Below the pieces are notes generated by a model that was given only the letters and a program-made list of their open reading frames with translations, was not told the DNA's origin and did no database searches. This document shows, piece after piece, positions 10,391 through 20,285 of a DNA stretch of 64,000 nucleotides. A program made the position numbers and the translations under genes. This stretch comes from Streptomyces sp. P3 (GTDB lineage Bacteria; Actinomycetota; Actinomycetes; Streptomycetales; Streptomycetaceae). Each line of letters starts with the position of its first letter. Position 1 is the first letter of the stretch. The DNA is taken from contig JAFEKX020000001.1 of assembly GCA_016893485.2 (NCBI GenBank), positions 9,007,501 through 9,071,500 on the forward strand. Direction: 5' to 3'.

Positions 10391-10416
10391 GCTAATGTTA
10401 CGTAAGAATCATTAGC
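10391..10416. promoter_or_regulatory. Inverted repeat between the ArgP-type regulator and the LysE-type exporter
   Basis: GCTAATG at 10391-10397 and CATTAGC at 10410-10416 are perfect 7-bp arms 12 bp apart in a locally AT-rich stretch of this GC-rich genome. The location between the divergent starts (10383 and 10453) and the LysR-like spacing make it the likely regulator binding site and promoter. Confidence 0.7.
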
Positions 10417-10452
10417 TGTACTCCTGACGCGGTCGTCCTTAGCGTCGAGGGC

Positions 10453-11065
10453 GTGACCAACGCACTCTCCGCCGCCGCCGCGGGCTTCGGCACCGGCCTC
10501 TCCCTCATCGTCGCCATCGGCGCCCAGAACGCCTTCGTCCTCCGCCAGGGCATCCGCCGTGACGCCGTCCTCGCCGTGGTCGGCATCTGCGCCCTGTCCG
10601 ACGCCCTCCCTCATCGCCCTCGGGGTCGGCGGCGTCGGCGCGGTCGTGGTCGCCTGGCCAGGCGCGCTACGGGCGGTCGGCCTGATCGGCGGCGCCTTCC
10701 TGCTCGTCTACGGCGTCCTCGCCGCCCGCCGGGTGTTCCGCCCCGCCGCCCTGCGCGCCGAGGGCGAGGCGACCGGCTCGCGCCGCCGGGCCGTCCTCAC
10801 CTGCCTGGCGATGACCTGGCTCAACCCGCACGTCTACCTGGACACCGTGTTCCTGCTCGGCTCGATCGCCGCCAGCCGCGGCCCGCTGCGCTGGACCTTC
10901 GGACTCGGCGCGGTCTGCGCCAGCGTGTGCTGGTTCACCGCGCTCGGCTTCGGCGCCCGCCTGCTGAGCCGCTACCTCGCCAAGCCCTCGGCCTGGCGGG
11001 TGCTGGACGGCATGGTCGCCGCGACGATGATCGGACTCGGCGCAACGCTCGCCGCCGGAGCGTGA
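10453..11065 (+). CDS. LysE/ArgO-family amino-acid exporter (one frameshift)
   Basis: The start GTG lies at 10453. The first segment GFGTGLSLIVAIGAQNAFVL is the diagnostic N-terminus of the LysE superfamily, with the conserved GAQNAFVLRQG. A single inserted base near 10606 shifts the frame. The rest continues as LIALGVGGVGAVV, the loop LTCLAMTWLNPHVYLDTV (the conserved NPH motif) and three further membrane segments, giving about 204 residues and six helices in total. These proteins export basic amino acids such as lysine or arginine across the membrane. The divergent ArgP-type regulator is the usual partner. Confidence 0.88.
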
Positions 11066-11145
11066 GATGGCGGATTCGGCCGCCACAGCAGGTGCTGCGA
11101 TAGTGAACCCTGGTCGATTAGATGTAGCGAGCAACCAGGAAGCCA

Positions 11146-12455
11146 GTGGACACCAGCGAGAGCACCGACAGCGGCACCGAACCCGGGTCGGAGAAGGACC
11201 GGGAACCGGCGACAGGACCCCGGCGCGGCTGGCGCCGCTGGGCGATGGACACCCGCCCCCTGCAGATCCCCGCCTACCGCCGCCTGTGGTCCTCGACCAT
11301 CGTCACGGCCGTAGGCAGCCAGCTCACCGCGGTCGCCGTACCCAAGCAGATCTACGACATCACCGGCTCCTCCGCCTGGGTCGGCGCCGCCAGCATGGCG
11401 GGCCTGCTGCCGCTCATCGTGTTCGCGCTGTGGGGCGGCGCGATCGCCGACACCATGGACCGCCGCAAGCTCCTGCTGATCACCAACAGCGGGATCGCCG
11501 TGACCTCCGTGCTGTTCTGGGTGCAGGCCGCCCTCGGCCTCGATTCGGTGACCGCGCTGATGGTGCTGCTCGCGATGCAGCAGGCGTTCTGGGGCCTCAA
11601 CGCGCCCGCCCGCAACGCCTCCATCGCCCGCCTGGTCTCCGCCGAGCAGCTGCCCGCCGCCAACGCCCTCGGCTCGACCGTCATGCAGACCGGGCAGGTC
11701 GTCGGACCGCTCCTCGCGGGTGTCCTCATCCCGGTCATCGGCCTGCCCGAGCTGTACCTCATCGACGCGCTGGCCCTGTGCGTCACGCTCTGGGCGGTCG
11801 TCAAGCTGCCCTCGCTGCCGCCCCTGGAGTCCGCGACCCCGCGCCGCGCGGGCTGGCGCGAGGTCGCCGCCGGCTTCCGCTACATCTCGCTGCACAAGGT
11901 GCTGCTGCTGTCCTTCCTCGCCGACATCATCGCGATGGTCTTCGGCATGCCCCGCGCCCTGTTCCCCCAGCTCGCCGCCCAGACCTACGCGCCCTACGGC
12001 GAGGGCCTCGCCCTCGGCATGCTGTTCGCGGCGATCCCCATCGGCGCGGTGGTCGGCGGGCTCTTCTCCGGCACCTTCTCGCGGGCCCGCCGGCACGGCT
12101 GGATGGTCATCGGCGCGGTCGTCGCCTGGGGCGCGGCCATCACCGGCTTCGGGCTGAGCAGCAACCTCTGGATCGGCGTGGTCTTCCTCGCCGCCGCCGG
12201 GGTCGCCGACATGGTCTCCATGGTGTTCCGCGGGGCGATCCTGCTGTCCGCCGCGACCGACGAGATGCGCGGCCGGATGCAGGGCGTCTTCACCGTCGTG
12301 GTCGCGGGCGGCCCCCGCCTGGCGGACGTCCTGCACGGCACGGCCGGTTCGGCCCTCGGGCGCGCACGGCGGTCGCGGGCGGCGGAATCCTCGTCATCGT
12401 CATCATGCTGACCCTGGCCGCCACGGTCCCGGCGCTGCGCCGGTACCGCATCTGA
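11146..12455 (+). CDS. MFS transporter, multidrug/enterobactin-exporter-like (one frameshift)
   Basis: The start GTG at 11146 follows AGGAAG. After a hydrophilic N-terminus of about 45 residues come twelve predicted membrane segments. The first cytoplasmic-loop signature is WGGAIADTMDRRKLLLITN, and AMQQAFWGLNAPARNASIARLV is typical of the MFS_3/EntS-like group. The frame breaks near 12357 (a lost G or C after TAGSALG); the correct end reads AVAGGGILVIVIMLTLAATV and stops at 12455. The likely function is proton-driven export of a drug or siderophore-like compound. It lies 80 bp downstream of the LysE-type gene on the same strand, but no coupling is evident. Confidence 0.86.
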
Positions 12456-12461
12456 GGGCGC

Positions 12462-12911
12462 TCAGACCGGCCGGTGGATCGCGTAGTGCTCCATCAGCTT
12501 GCTCCGGGTCATCTGGAGCCGGTGCGCGAGGATCTCGGCGACGATCCGCACCAGGGAGAGTCCGAGCAGCGGGTCCTCCACGCACACGGCGAGGACCGCC
12601 GACGCGTCGAACTCGTAGGCCCGCACGGCGCTGAACGCCTCCGCGCCGAAGTCCCATTCGTACGGCGGGAACAGCCACGACCAGCCGAGCAGGTCGCCCG
12701 CGCCGAGCGTGGCCACGGTGACCCGCTGCTGCGGGGTGACCTGCTGGTCGAGGGAGACGGCACCGGAGCGCACGACCCAGAAGCGGTCGGCCGTGCCGCC
12801 CGCCTCGAAGATCCTGGAGTCCTCGGCGAACGAGACCTCCCGGGCGAGTTCCATCAGCCGCTCGCGCTGGGCCTGGGGCAGGGCGGTCAGCAGTTTTATC
12901 GCTTTGGTCAT
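12462..12911 (-). CDS. Stand-alone cyclic-nucleotide-binding domain protein
   Basis: This 149-residue protein consists only of a CAP-like cNMP-binding beta-barrel: FAEDSRIFEAGGTADRFWVVRSG, then the phosphate-cassette region LGAGDLLGWSWLF and a C-terminal helix VRIVAEILAHRLQMTRSKL. No helix-turn-helix or enzyme domain follows, so it is not a complete Crp/Fnr regulator. The Arg of the canonical phosphate-binding cassette (RSA) is not obvious; the segment reads FPPYEWDFGAEAF. It may therefore bind another ligand or act as a protein partner. It is convergent with the MFS gene, with only six bases between stops. The start at 12911 is the only good ATG, preceded by AGGAG about 7 bases upstream. Confidence 0.8.
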   Translation of the reverse strand: MTKAIKLLTALPQAQRERLMELAREVSFAEDSRIFEAGGTADRFWVVRSGAVSLDQQVTPQQRVTVATLGAGDLLGWSWLFPPYEWDFGAEAFSAVRAYEFDASAVLAVCVEDPLLGLSLVRIVAEILAHRLQMTRSKLMEHYAIHRPV

Positions 12912-13010
12912 GGCACAGGGCTCCTCGCCGGCAGCGGATCCGGAATTCTCCCTACGCCCATTTCAGCCTCTGCCGACGCCCCAGGCACCTCGGGGGCGGA
13001 AAAGGGCATG

Positions 13011-13047
13011 AAAAAGCCCTGGCTGGACGGGGGAGACCAGCCAGGGC
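13011..13047 (-). terminator. Intrinsic terminator with T tract on the minus strand
   Basis: An 11-bp perfect stem (13016-13026 with 13037-13047) is followed on the minus strand by five T residues (13011-13015). It lies downstream of the minus-strand genes ending at 13160 and looks like their terminator. A U-tract terminator is unusual in this window. Confidence 0.8.
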
Positions 13048-13159
13048 CGTAAGCGGTGGCGGCGGAGGACGGTACGGTCGACTCCGTGACCACGTATGAA
13101 TGAACCGTAAACCATCAACGCGTCATTTGTACCCGGGTCAACCGGTCGCGTGACCGGTT

Positions 13160-13345
13160 TCACTTCGTGGCGGCCCTGCCGGGGTCCACGATCTCGTCCA
13201 GCACCCGCAGAACGGCCTCATAGGCCACCTCCCGTACGGCGTCGCCCTGTTGCGACCACGTCCGCACCTCCTCGGCGGCGAAGGCCCTGGCCCGCCGGAT
13301 GCGGCGCAGCAGTTCGTCCGAGTCCACGACATCAGTCATTCCCAT
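13160..13345 (-). CDS. Small conserved-looking hypothetical protein
   Basis: This reading frame of 61 residues (59 if ATG 13339 is used) has a regular amphipathic, charged composition: DELLRRIRRARAFAAEEVRTW, then VREVAYEAVLRVLDEIVDP. It lies 22 bp downstream of the FUSC gene on the same strand and just upstream of the terminator at 13011-13047, so it is probably the last gene of that unit. No known domain is recognised. The composition and context, rather than any motif, support it as a real gene. Confidence 0.55.
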   Translation of the reverse strand: MGMTDVVDSDELLRRIRRARAFAAEEVRTWSQQGDAVREVAYEAVLRVLDEIVDPGRAATK

Positions 13346-13367
13346 CGCCTACCCAGGCGTGGGCGGT

Positions 13368-15622
13368 TCACTTCGCCGGGGCGGCGATCGGCACGCCGAG
13401 CGGGCGGGCCAGGCCGACCACGGCCTCGTCCAGGCGCTGCAGATGCCGCAGCACGCGGTCGGTGACCCGGCCGTAGCGCGGGGTCCCCGGCGTGCCGGGC
13501 CGCAGCAGGGACGCGATGCTCGGCCCGGTCTCGATCTCGCCGGCGCCGGCTTCGTCCCCGTCGGAGACGTGCGCGCCGATCACCCCGATGTTGTGCACGA
13601 TCCGCCGGCCCGCCTCCCGCAGCCGCGGATCCGCCGCTATCGACGGATGCGTGGGCAACAACTCGGCCGTCGCCGCCAGATACCGCGCGTGATACGCGCA
13701 GGTCTCCAGCAGCGCGACGACGTACCGCGCGGTGTCCCGGCGCGCCCGCAACGGCGTGATCGGATGCGTCAACGGCTGCGTGGACGCGCTCAGGTCGGCC
13801 AGCGCCTGGTCCAAGTCCCGTGCCTTGTCGAGCAGTTCGGCCGCGGCCCCGCCGCTGAGCTGGTCGACCGCCGCCTCGGTGACATCCGTGAGCCGCTCCA
13901 GCACGGTGCCGAGCAGTTCGTTCGTACGGCGGTCCGTGTGCACCGGCAGCACCAGCGCCGCCGCGACCACCCCGCAGGCCGCGCCGAGCGCCGTCTCCTC
14001 CACCCGCAGCACCAGCACCGACGCGCTGTAGGTGTGCAGCAGCGTGTAGAGCAGGCCCAGCATCGCGGTCACGAAGAACGACATCAGGGTGTACGACAAC
14101 GGCGCGGTGTAGAACATCGCGAAGATGAACAGCAGCACCAGCGCGAACGCCGTCCACGTGTGAGGCCCGACCAGCCCGGCGAGACCGATACCGGCGACGA
14201 CACCCAGGACCGTGCCCAGCAGCCGCCGGTAGCCCTTCACCAGGATCTCGCCCGTGGACGAGGTGTTGAGGAACACGATCCAGCAGGTCAGCACCGCCCA
14301 GTACCAGCGCTGACTGGACAGGAACTCGCCGCCGATGATGGCCAGCGACGACCCCACCGCGACCTGCACCGCCGCCCGCGTGGTCGGCCGCCGCAGCCCG
14401 GTGCGGTCCGCGTTCTCGGAGTCGCCGTCCTCGCCGCCCGCGAGGGCGATGTCCTCCGCGTCCAGCTCCTCGCGCGAGCGGGTCGTCGCGGGCGTGTCCT
14501 CCGACTCGTCCTGCGGCCCGTCCACCGCGATCCGCAGCCCCAGCACCGCCCGCCCGGCCTCACCGATACCCCGGAACACGTCCTGCACGGCGTCCGGGGC
14601 ATCGGGCAGGTTCTCCTCCTCGCGGTACCCCAGCAGCCGGTTGCGCACATGGGCCAGCGCGGTGCCCGAGTCCATGCCCGAGGGCCGCAGCACCAGCAGC
14701 CGCAGCGCCTCCAGATCGCGCCGCAGCGTCTCGGTCGCCTCGTCCCGCACCGGCAGCCGGTCGGCCAGCGGGACCGGCGCGCCCGGCAGATGCAGGGTCA
14801 GCGTGTGCCCCCGCTCGGCGCTGCGCGCGGTCAGCAGGAGCAGCCCCAGCCGCTCGGCGGCGACCTCGGCGTCGGCGATGCGCCGCTGCACGAGCCGGGC
14901 CACCGTCTCGTCGGAGGTCCCGTCCTCCAGCCGGCCCTGGATCAGCAGCGCCGTCTCGTGCAGCCGCGCGGTGCCCTCGCGCACGTCGGCGAGAGCCTTC
15001 TCCATGTCGTCGGGACCGGCGTCGAGCAACGCGAGCTGCGCGGTGACGAGTTGCGCGAACCGCGCCCGGAACGCCCGCCGCAGCCGGTCCAGCGTCCCCG
15101 TCGGCGTCTCCGGCACCAGCGCGAACCGCACCACCGCGCTGCACACGAAGGCGACGCCGATCACGCCGTACAGCCGCGGCAGCGCGGAGACGGTCGCGCC
15201 GACGAACAGGGACAGGAAGTAGATCTGAAGCCGATCAGGCCGAGGGCCGTGCCGCGGTCGCCGAAGCGGCGGCTGTAGACCGCGCCGAAGATCAGCAGGA
15301 CGAAGAAGACGTCACCGGCGACCACCCGCGAGTTCAGCAGCGCGCTCAGCGACACCGAGGCCAGCGCCACCGGCAGCCCCAGCGCGAGCGTCACCGCCTG
15401 CTGTCCGCGCTGCTTCTCGCGGATCGCGAACGTCGACACCATCGCGGACATCGCCCCGGCCACCAGATGCGGCACCGAGGCCCCCGCGAGGGAGAGCACG
15501 GCGAGGGTGAGGGCGATCGAGCAGACCGTCCGCAGCCCCGCCGTCAGTCGCAGCAGTCCGGGATCGGACGCCGAGACGCGATCCCACACCCGTGCCCACG
15601 CCGCCCGTCCCGCTGCCCTCAC
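13368..15622 (-). CDS. FUSC-family (fusaric acid resistance/aromatic acid exporter-like) membrane protein (one frameshift)
   Basis: The protein is about 751 residues and has two membrane blocks. The N-terminal block (LLRLTAGLRTVCSIALTLAV through VFFVLLIFGAVYSRRFGDRG) is in one frame. After a lost C near 15225, the rest continues as VIGVAFVCSAVVRFALVPE, a helical cytoplasmic domain of about 200 residues, and a second block of helices (RAAVQVAVGSSLAIIGGEFL to ACGVVAAALVLPVHTDRR). A C-terminal soluble domain follows. This N-block/cytoplasmic/C-block layout is that of FUSC/YccS-type proteins, proposed to export aromatic or lipophilic acids. The small gene at 13160-13345 follows directly. The start ATG is at 15622; 47 bp separate it from the NADH dehydrogenase end. 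Confidence 0.87.
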
Positions 15623-15669
15623 GCCGCCGTACTCTCCCCAGGTTCACGCCAAGATCCGTAACCCCGATG

Positions 15670-17044
15670 CTACGGCTCCTGGGTCCCGGACCTTTCGACG
15701 CGGTCCCGTACCTGCTCCGGGAGAGGTACGAGTCGGTGTACTCGAAGTCCTTCAGCGTGGCCGGTTTGCGGGCCTGGAAGCCGGTGCGCACGAAGTCGTC
15801 ACCGGCCAGCGCGTTCAGCGTCCAGTTCGTCGCCACGCGGACCTTGGCGACGTTCGTGCGCAGCGCCGACCAGTGGTAGCCGCGGGCCACGACCTGGGCG
15901 GGGAATCCGCGCAGTTCGATGCCGAGCGGCTTGGACACCGCGTCCTTGCCGCCGAGGTCCACGACGAGACCGAGGTCCTTGTGGACGTACTTCTTCAGGG
16001 GCTGGTTGCGCATCGTCGCGATCACGTTCTCCGCGACGACCCTGCCCTGCCGCATCGCGTGCTGTGCGGTCGGCGGGCAGATCGCGCCGTCCCCGCCCTT
16101 GGCCTCGTCCGGCACCGCACCGGCGTCACCGAGCGCGAAGACCCCGTCGTGGCCGGGCAGGTTCATGTCGGCGATGACCGCGAGCCGCCCGCGCACCGTC
16201 TCCGCGCCGAGCGTCGCGATCAGCGGACTGGCGACCACACCGGCCGTCCAGATCAGCGTCCGGGTGGGCACCACCCGGCCGTCGGTGAAGGTGACCTCCT
16301 CCGGGCCCGCCTTCGCGATCGAGACGCCCAGGGAGATGTCGATCCCGCGCCGGGTCAGGATCTCCTGCGCGCTCTTGCCCAGCTTGTCGCCCAGCTCGGG
16401 CATCAGCTTCGGCGCGATGTCGATGAGGTGCCACTTGATCAGACCCGGGTCCAGACGCGGATACCGCTTCACCGCCGCATGCGTCAGCTTCTGCAGACAG
16501 GCGGCCGTCTCCGTACCGGCGTATCCACCGCCCACCACCACGAACTGCAGCCGCGACGCCTTCTCCACCGGGTCGTCGCTCGCGTCCGCGAGGTCCAGCT
16601 GCGTGATGACGTGGTCGCGGATGTACGCGGCCTCCGCGAGGGTCTTCATCCCGAAGGCGTGGTCCGTCAGCCCGGGGATGTCGAAGGTGCGGGTGATGCT
16701 GCCGGGGACAGCACGATGTAGTCGTAGGGCTCGTTCACGATCTCGTCGTTGATCGTGCGGATCACACAGACCTTGGCCTTGATGTCCACACCGATCGCGC
16801 CGCCCGGGATGATCCGCGTGCGGTACTTCTTGCTGCGGCGCAGCGAGACGGCGATCGACTGCGGGGTCAGGACGCCGGAGGCGACCTGGGGCAGCAGGGG
16901 CAGATAGAGCTGGTAGGAGAACGGCGTCACCAGCGTGACGTCGGCTTCCTCCGGGGTCAGTTTCCTCTCCAGGCGGCGAACGCACTCCACTCCTGCGAAG
17001 CCTGCGCCAACCACCAGGATCCTCGGTCGTGTCACGGTGTTCAT
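15670..17044 (-). CDS. ndh: Type II NADH dehydrogenase/FAD-dependent oxidoreductase (two frameshifts)
   Basis: The protein is about 458 residues. FAD-binding motif ILVVGAGFAGVECVRRLE lies at the N-terminus, the NADH-binding motif FVVVGGGYAGTETAACLQ near residue 165, and the second FAD segment VFALGDAGAVPD near 300. The C-terminus (LKDFEYTDSYL) carries no membrane helix. Two C losses interrupt it, near 16706 (VLSPGSITRTF joins the halves) and near 15716. After the second the true end reads PEQVRDRVERSGTQEP and stops with TAG at 15670. Such enzymes pass electrons from NADH to menaquinone without proton pumping, at the inner face of the membrane. The start ATG at 17044 is divergent from the methyltransferase gene. 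Confidence 0.9.
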
Positions 17045-17291
17045 CCCTTCTGCGGCTCCAGGCGGTCTGCCTCGACGCCGTACGCCTGCCCTGGATCGCT
17101 GCTTCGCACCACAATCGATCCCACCGTGCCGGGAGCCGTTCCGCCAGCTGAGCGCGGCAGGCAGACGAACGCGTGGGCACCAGCATGCCCCGCCGGGGCC
17201 GTCCGTACGCCGCGGACGTGTGAACAAATGGCGTACCCGAATGACCTTCGACCCCCTCTCGGCGATCGCTCCTGACCGTAGAGTGCACGCC

Positions 17292-18119
17292 ATGTCGCAC
17301 ACTCAGCCCGAGCCGGGGTCAGGTTTCCGCACCCAGAACATCGACGCCGGCAACGTGACGCGGCTGGTGGCCGCGCTCGACATCCAGGAAGCCAATCCAG
17401 GCGTACGACGACTGCGCGCATGGGCGCACGAGGCACTCGCCGCGGGCAGCGGGGAACGCGCCCTCGACGTCGGCGCGGGCACCGGTTCGACCACCCGTGA
17501 ACTGGCCGCAGCCGTCGGCTCGAACGGGTCGGCGGTCGGTGTCGAACCCAACCCCGGGCTGCGCGCCATCGCCGAGGAACGTGCCGCGTCCGCCGGGAAC
17601 CCGGCCCGTTTCACCGACGGCGACGCGCTGTCCCTGCCGGTGCCCGACGCCTCCGTCGACGTCGTCTGGTGCGAACGGGTGCTCCAGCACCTCACGGAAC
17701 CCGACAAGGCCGTCTCCGAGATCGCCCGCGTGCTGCGCCCGGGTGGCCGCGTGGCCCTCCTCGACACCGACTGGGCGACCACGATCCTGCATCCGGGCGA
17801 CCCCGAGATCACGGCCGCGTTCACCTCAGGCGCCCTCACCGGCGCGGTCAACCCCTACTCGGGACGCCGGCTCGTCGGCCAGCTCAGCGCCGCCGGCCTC
17901 GTCGTCGACGACCGCGGCTCGCAGGCGCTGCTCCAGGACCACCGGTCGGTGGCCTGGCCGCTGATCCGCATGCTCGGCGAGTCCGCGGTACGCCGCCGCG
18001 GCGCGCTCACCGAGGCCCAGCGCGACCGCGCCTACGCCGACCTCTCCGAAGCCGCCGAGCGCGGCGCGCTGCACATGTCCGTGACGATGTTCGCGGTCGT
18101 CGCCCACCGCCCGGAATGA
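17292..18119 (+). CDS. Class I SAM-dependent methyltransferase
   Basis: This 275-residue methyltransferase is intact. Motif I is ALDVGAGTGSTTREL (about residues 57-71), the acidic end of strand 2 is GVEPNPGL, motif II DGDALSLPVPDASVDVVWC and motif III VLRPGGRVALLDTDW. This layout is the UbiE/methyltransf_11 type that methylates small molecules. ATG 17292 is chosen because the frame upstream overlaps the divergent ndh gene and shows no family resemblance. The substrate is unknown; its neighbours (NADH dehydrogenase, acyl-CoA synthetase) do not define it. Confidence 0.88.
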   Translation: MSHTQPEPGSGFRTQNIDAGNVTRLVAALDIQEANPGVRRLRAWAHEALAAGSGERALDVGAGTGSTTRELAAAVGSNGSAVGVEPNPGLRAIAEERAASAGNPARFTDGDALSLPVPDASVDVVWCERVLQHLTEPDKAVSEIARVLRPGGRVALLDTDWATTILHPGDPEITAAFTSGALTGAVNPYSGRRLVGQLSAAGLVVDDRGSQALLQDHRSVAWPLIRMLGESAVRRRGALTEAQRDRAYADLSEAAERGALHMSVTMFAVVAHRPE

Positions 18120-18164
18120 CACCCGCCCGGAATGACACCCGCCCGGAATGACACCCGTCCGGGA
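18105..18164. repeat. 16-bp tandem repeat over the methyltransferase stop codon
   Basis: The unit ACCCGCCCGGAATGAC occurs perfectly at 18121-18136 and 18137-18152. A near-perfect copy at 18105-18120 contains the TGA stop of the methyltransferase, and a degenerate partial copy starts at 18153. The stop codon is thus part of the repeated unit. Confidence 0.85.
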
Positions 18165-18182
18165 GGACCCGCCCGGGTGACT

Positions 18183-18207
18183 CCGGCCCGGAGTGACCCC
18201 GGGCCGG
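18183..18207. terminator. Hairpin between convergent genes
   Basis: CCGGCCCGG at 18183-18191 pairs with CCGGGCCGG at 18199-18207 (9 bp, 7-base loop). It sits between the convergent methyltransferase and acyl-CoA synthetase stops and could serve both. Confidence 0.6.
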
Positions 18208-18212
18208 TGAGG

Positions 18213-20120
18213 TCACCGGAACACGTTGTCCGCGTCGTCCCAGCCCGACAGCTGCTCGTCCGCCGTCGACTGCTGCGGGGTACGCGCGCGTGCCTGGTAC
18301 ATCGCGTCGATCTCGAACGCGTAGTGCCGCACGATCGCGTCCCTGCGCAGCTTCATCGACGGCGTCAGCAGCCCGCCCGCGACGTCGAACGGCTGCGGCA
18401 GCACCCGGAACACCCGGATCGACTCGGCGCGCCCCACCGGGCTGTTGGCGGTCGCGACGGCCCGGGTGATCTCCTCCCGCAGCGCGTTCTCCTCGCGCGC
18501 CTCCCGGCCCCGCGCGTCGCTCTGCAGCGCGAGACCGGCCCGCCAGTGCGCCACGAACTCCGGGTCCAGGGTGAGCAGCGCCCCCACGCAGGGACGGTCG
18601 TCGCCGACGACCACCGCCTGATGGATCAGCGGATGCATCCGCAGCCGGTTCTCCAGGGCGGCCGGGCGCGACGCTCTTGCCGCTGCTGGTGATGATGATG
18701 TCCTTCTTGCGACCGGTGATCGTCAGATAGCCCTCGGTGTCCAGCCGACCGATGTCCCCGGTGGCCAGCCAGCCCGCGTGCAGGACGGCCCGGGTCGCCC
18801 GCTCGTCGTTGATGTAACCCTGGAACACCGACGGGCCGTTCACCATGATCTCGCCGTCCTCGGCGACCCGGATCTCCGTGCCCGGCAGCGCCTGCCCGAC
18901 CGTGCCGATCTTCTCCCGGCCCAGCGGCTGCATGGTGATCCCGCCGGAGGTCTCCGTGAGGCCGTAGCCGTCGTGCACGAGGATGCCGATACCCGAGTAG
19001 AACAAGGACAGTTCACGGTTCAGCGGGGAGCCGCCCGACGTGGCGCGGACCACCCGGCCGCCCAGCGCCGAGCGCAGCTTGCGGTACACCGTCCGCTCGA
19101 ACACGGCGTGCTGGAGCCGCAGGTCGAACGCGGGACCCGAACCTCTTCCCAGTCTCTGTCTCTCCTCGGCCGCCGCGAACTCCCGCGCGGTCGCCGCCGC
19201 CCGGTCGAACAGGGCGCCGCGGCCCGCCTGTTGGGCCGTACGGAGAAAGTTCTTGTAGATCTTCTCGAAGATCGACGGCACCGCGTACAGATAGGTCGGC
19301 CGGAACGAGCGCAGCCCCGACACCAGCGCCGCCTCCGTCATCTCCGGCTCATGGGCCATCACCCAGCCGCCGCGCATGCACATCGCCTGGATCATCAGCC
19401 CGTACACGTGCGAGAACGGCAGGAAGGCCAGCACCGACGGCTGTTCACCCGGAGGCGCCGCCGTGTGCGACCAGCCGTCGAGCAGCGTGTCGACGGGGCT
19501 GGCCAGACTGCGGTGGCTCAGCGCGCAGCCCATGGGACGGCCCGAGGTGCCCGACGTGTAGGCGATGACCGCGGTGGAGTCCGGCATCACGATCCGGCGC
19601 AGCGAGTCCACCGTGGTCTGCGGTATGTACGTGCCCCGCTCCGCGATCTGCGCCAGCGCCCCGGAGTCCAGCTGCCAGACGTGCCGCAGCAGCGGCAGCG
19701 CGGCACACACCGTGCCGACCGTCATGATGCCCTGCTCGTCCTCCACCACCACGGCCACACAGTTGGCGTCCCGCAGGATCCACTCGACCTGCTCCCGCGA
19801 GGACGTCGGATGCACCGGCACGACCTCGGCGCCCACCGCCCACAGGGCGTGGCTGAACACCGTCCACTCGTAACGGGTGCGCGCCATGATCGCGACCCGG
19901 CTGCCCGGCGAGATCCCGGAGGCGATCAACCCCTTGGCCAGATCGACGACTTCGTCCCGCAGCTCTACGGCGGTCACCTCCTCCCACACCGTGGAGGAGG
20001 AGTCGACCGCCGTGCGACCAGCGGAAGGGTGGGATTGACGACGGCGGTCTCGAAGATGCTGTCGGCGAGCCCGCCGGTCAGGGTGGAGGTGGGGGGTGGA
20101 GCGACGGCGAAGTCGCGCAT
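18213..20120 (-). CDS. AMP-dependent long-chain acyl-CoA synthetase (FadD-like, two frameshifts)
   Basis: The protein is about 636 residues. The adenylate-forming signature is AVIAYTSGTSGRPMGCALSH, followed by FLPFSHVYGLMIQ, DGYGLTETSGG and the hinge region GWLATGDIGRLDTEGYLTI with GRKKDIIITSSGKSV. This is the arrangement of AMP-forming long-chain fatty acid-CoA ligases. A base is lost near 19993 (N-terminal MRDFAVAPPPT joins SSSTVWEEVTAVEL) and one is gained near 18680 (SGKSVAP joins AALENRLRMHPL). The ATG at 20120 is preceded by CCAGGAG. The enzyme activates fatty acids in the cytoplasm at the expense of ATP. The gene is divergent from the PLP enzyme at 20286. Confidence 0.9.
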
Positions 20121-20285
20121 GCGCTGCTCCTGGGTTGTACGGGGCGTGACTTGGCCGATCATTACTGTTATCGACGGTGCTCGAATGTAGCCCAGGTGTG
20201 AGCGATTGGTGGGGAACAGGGAAGTGCTCTCGCGGAGTTTGGTGGTTGAGTGGGAATGGCTCGACGGCACGGGGGGTGCGAGGGC

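Noticed and set aside
13008..13052. 14-codon leader peptide starting ATG AAA AAG
   Set aside because: It coincides with the minus-strand terminator stem, has no ribosome-binding site or downstream gene on that strand.
13299..15278. 659-residue open frame on the plus strand
   Set aside because: It is antisense to the FUSC gene, is rich in Arg, Gln and His, and has no family motifs; a GC-bias shadow.
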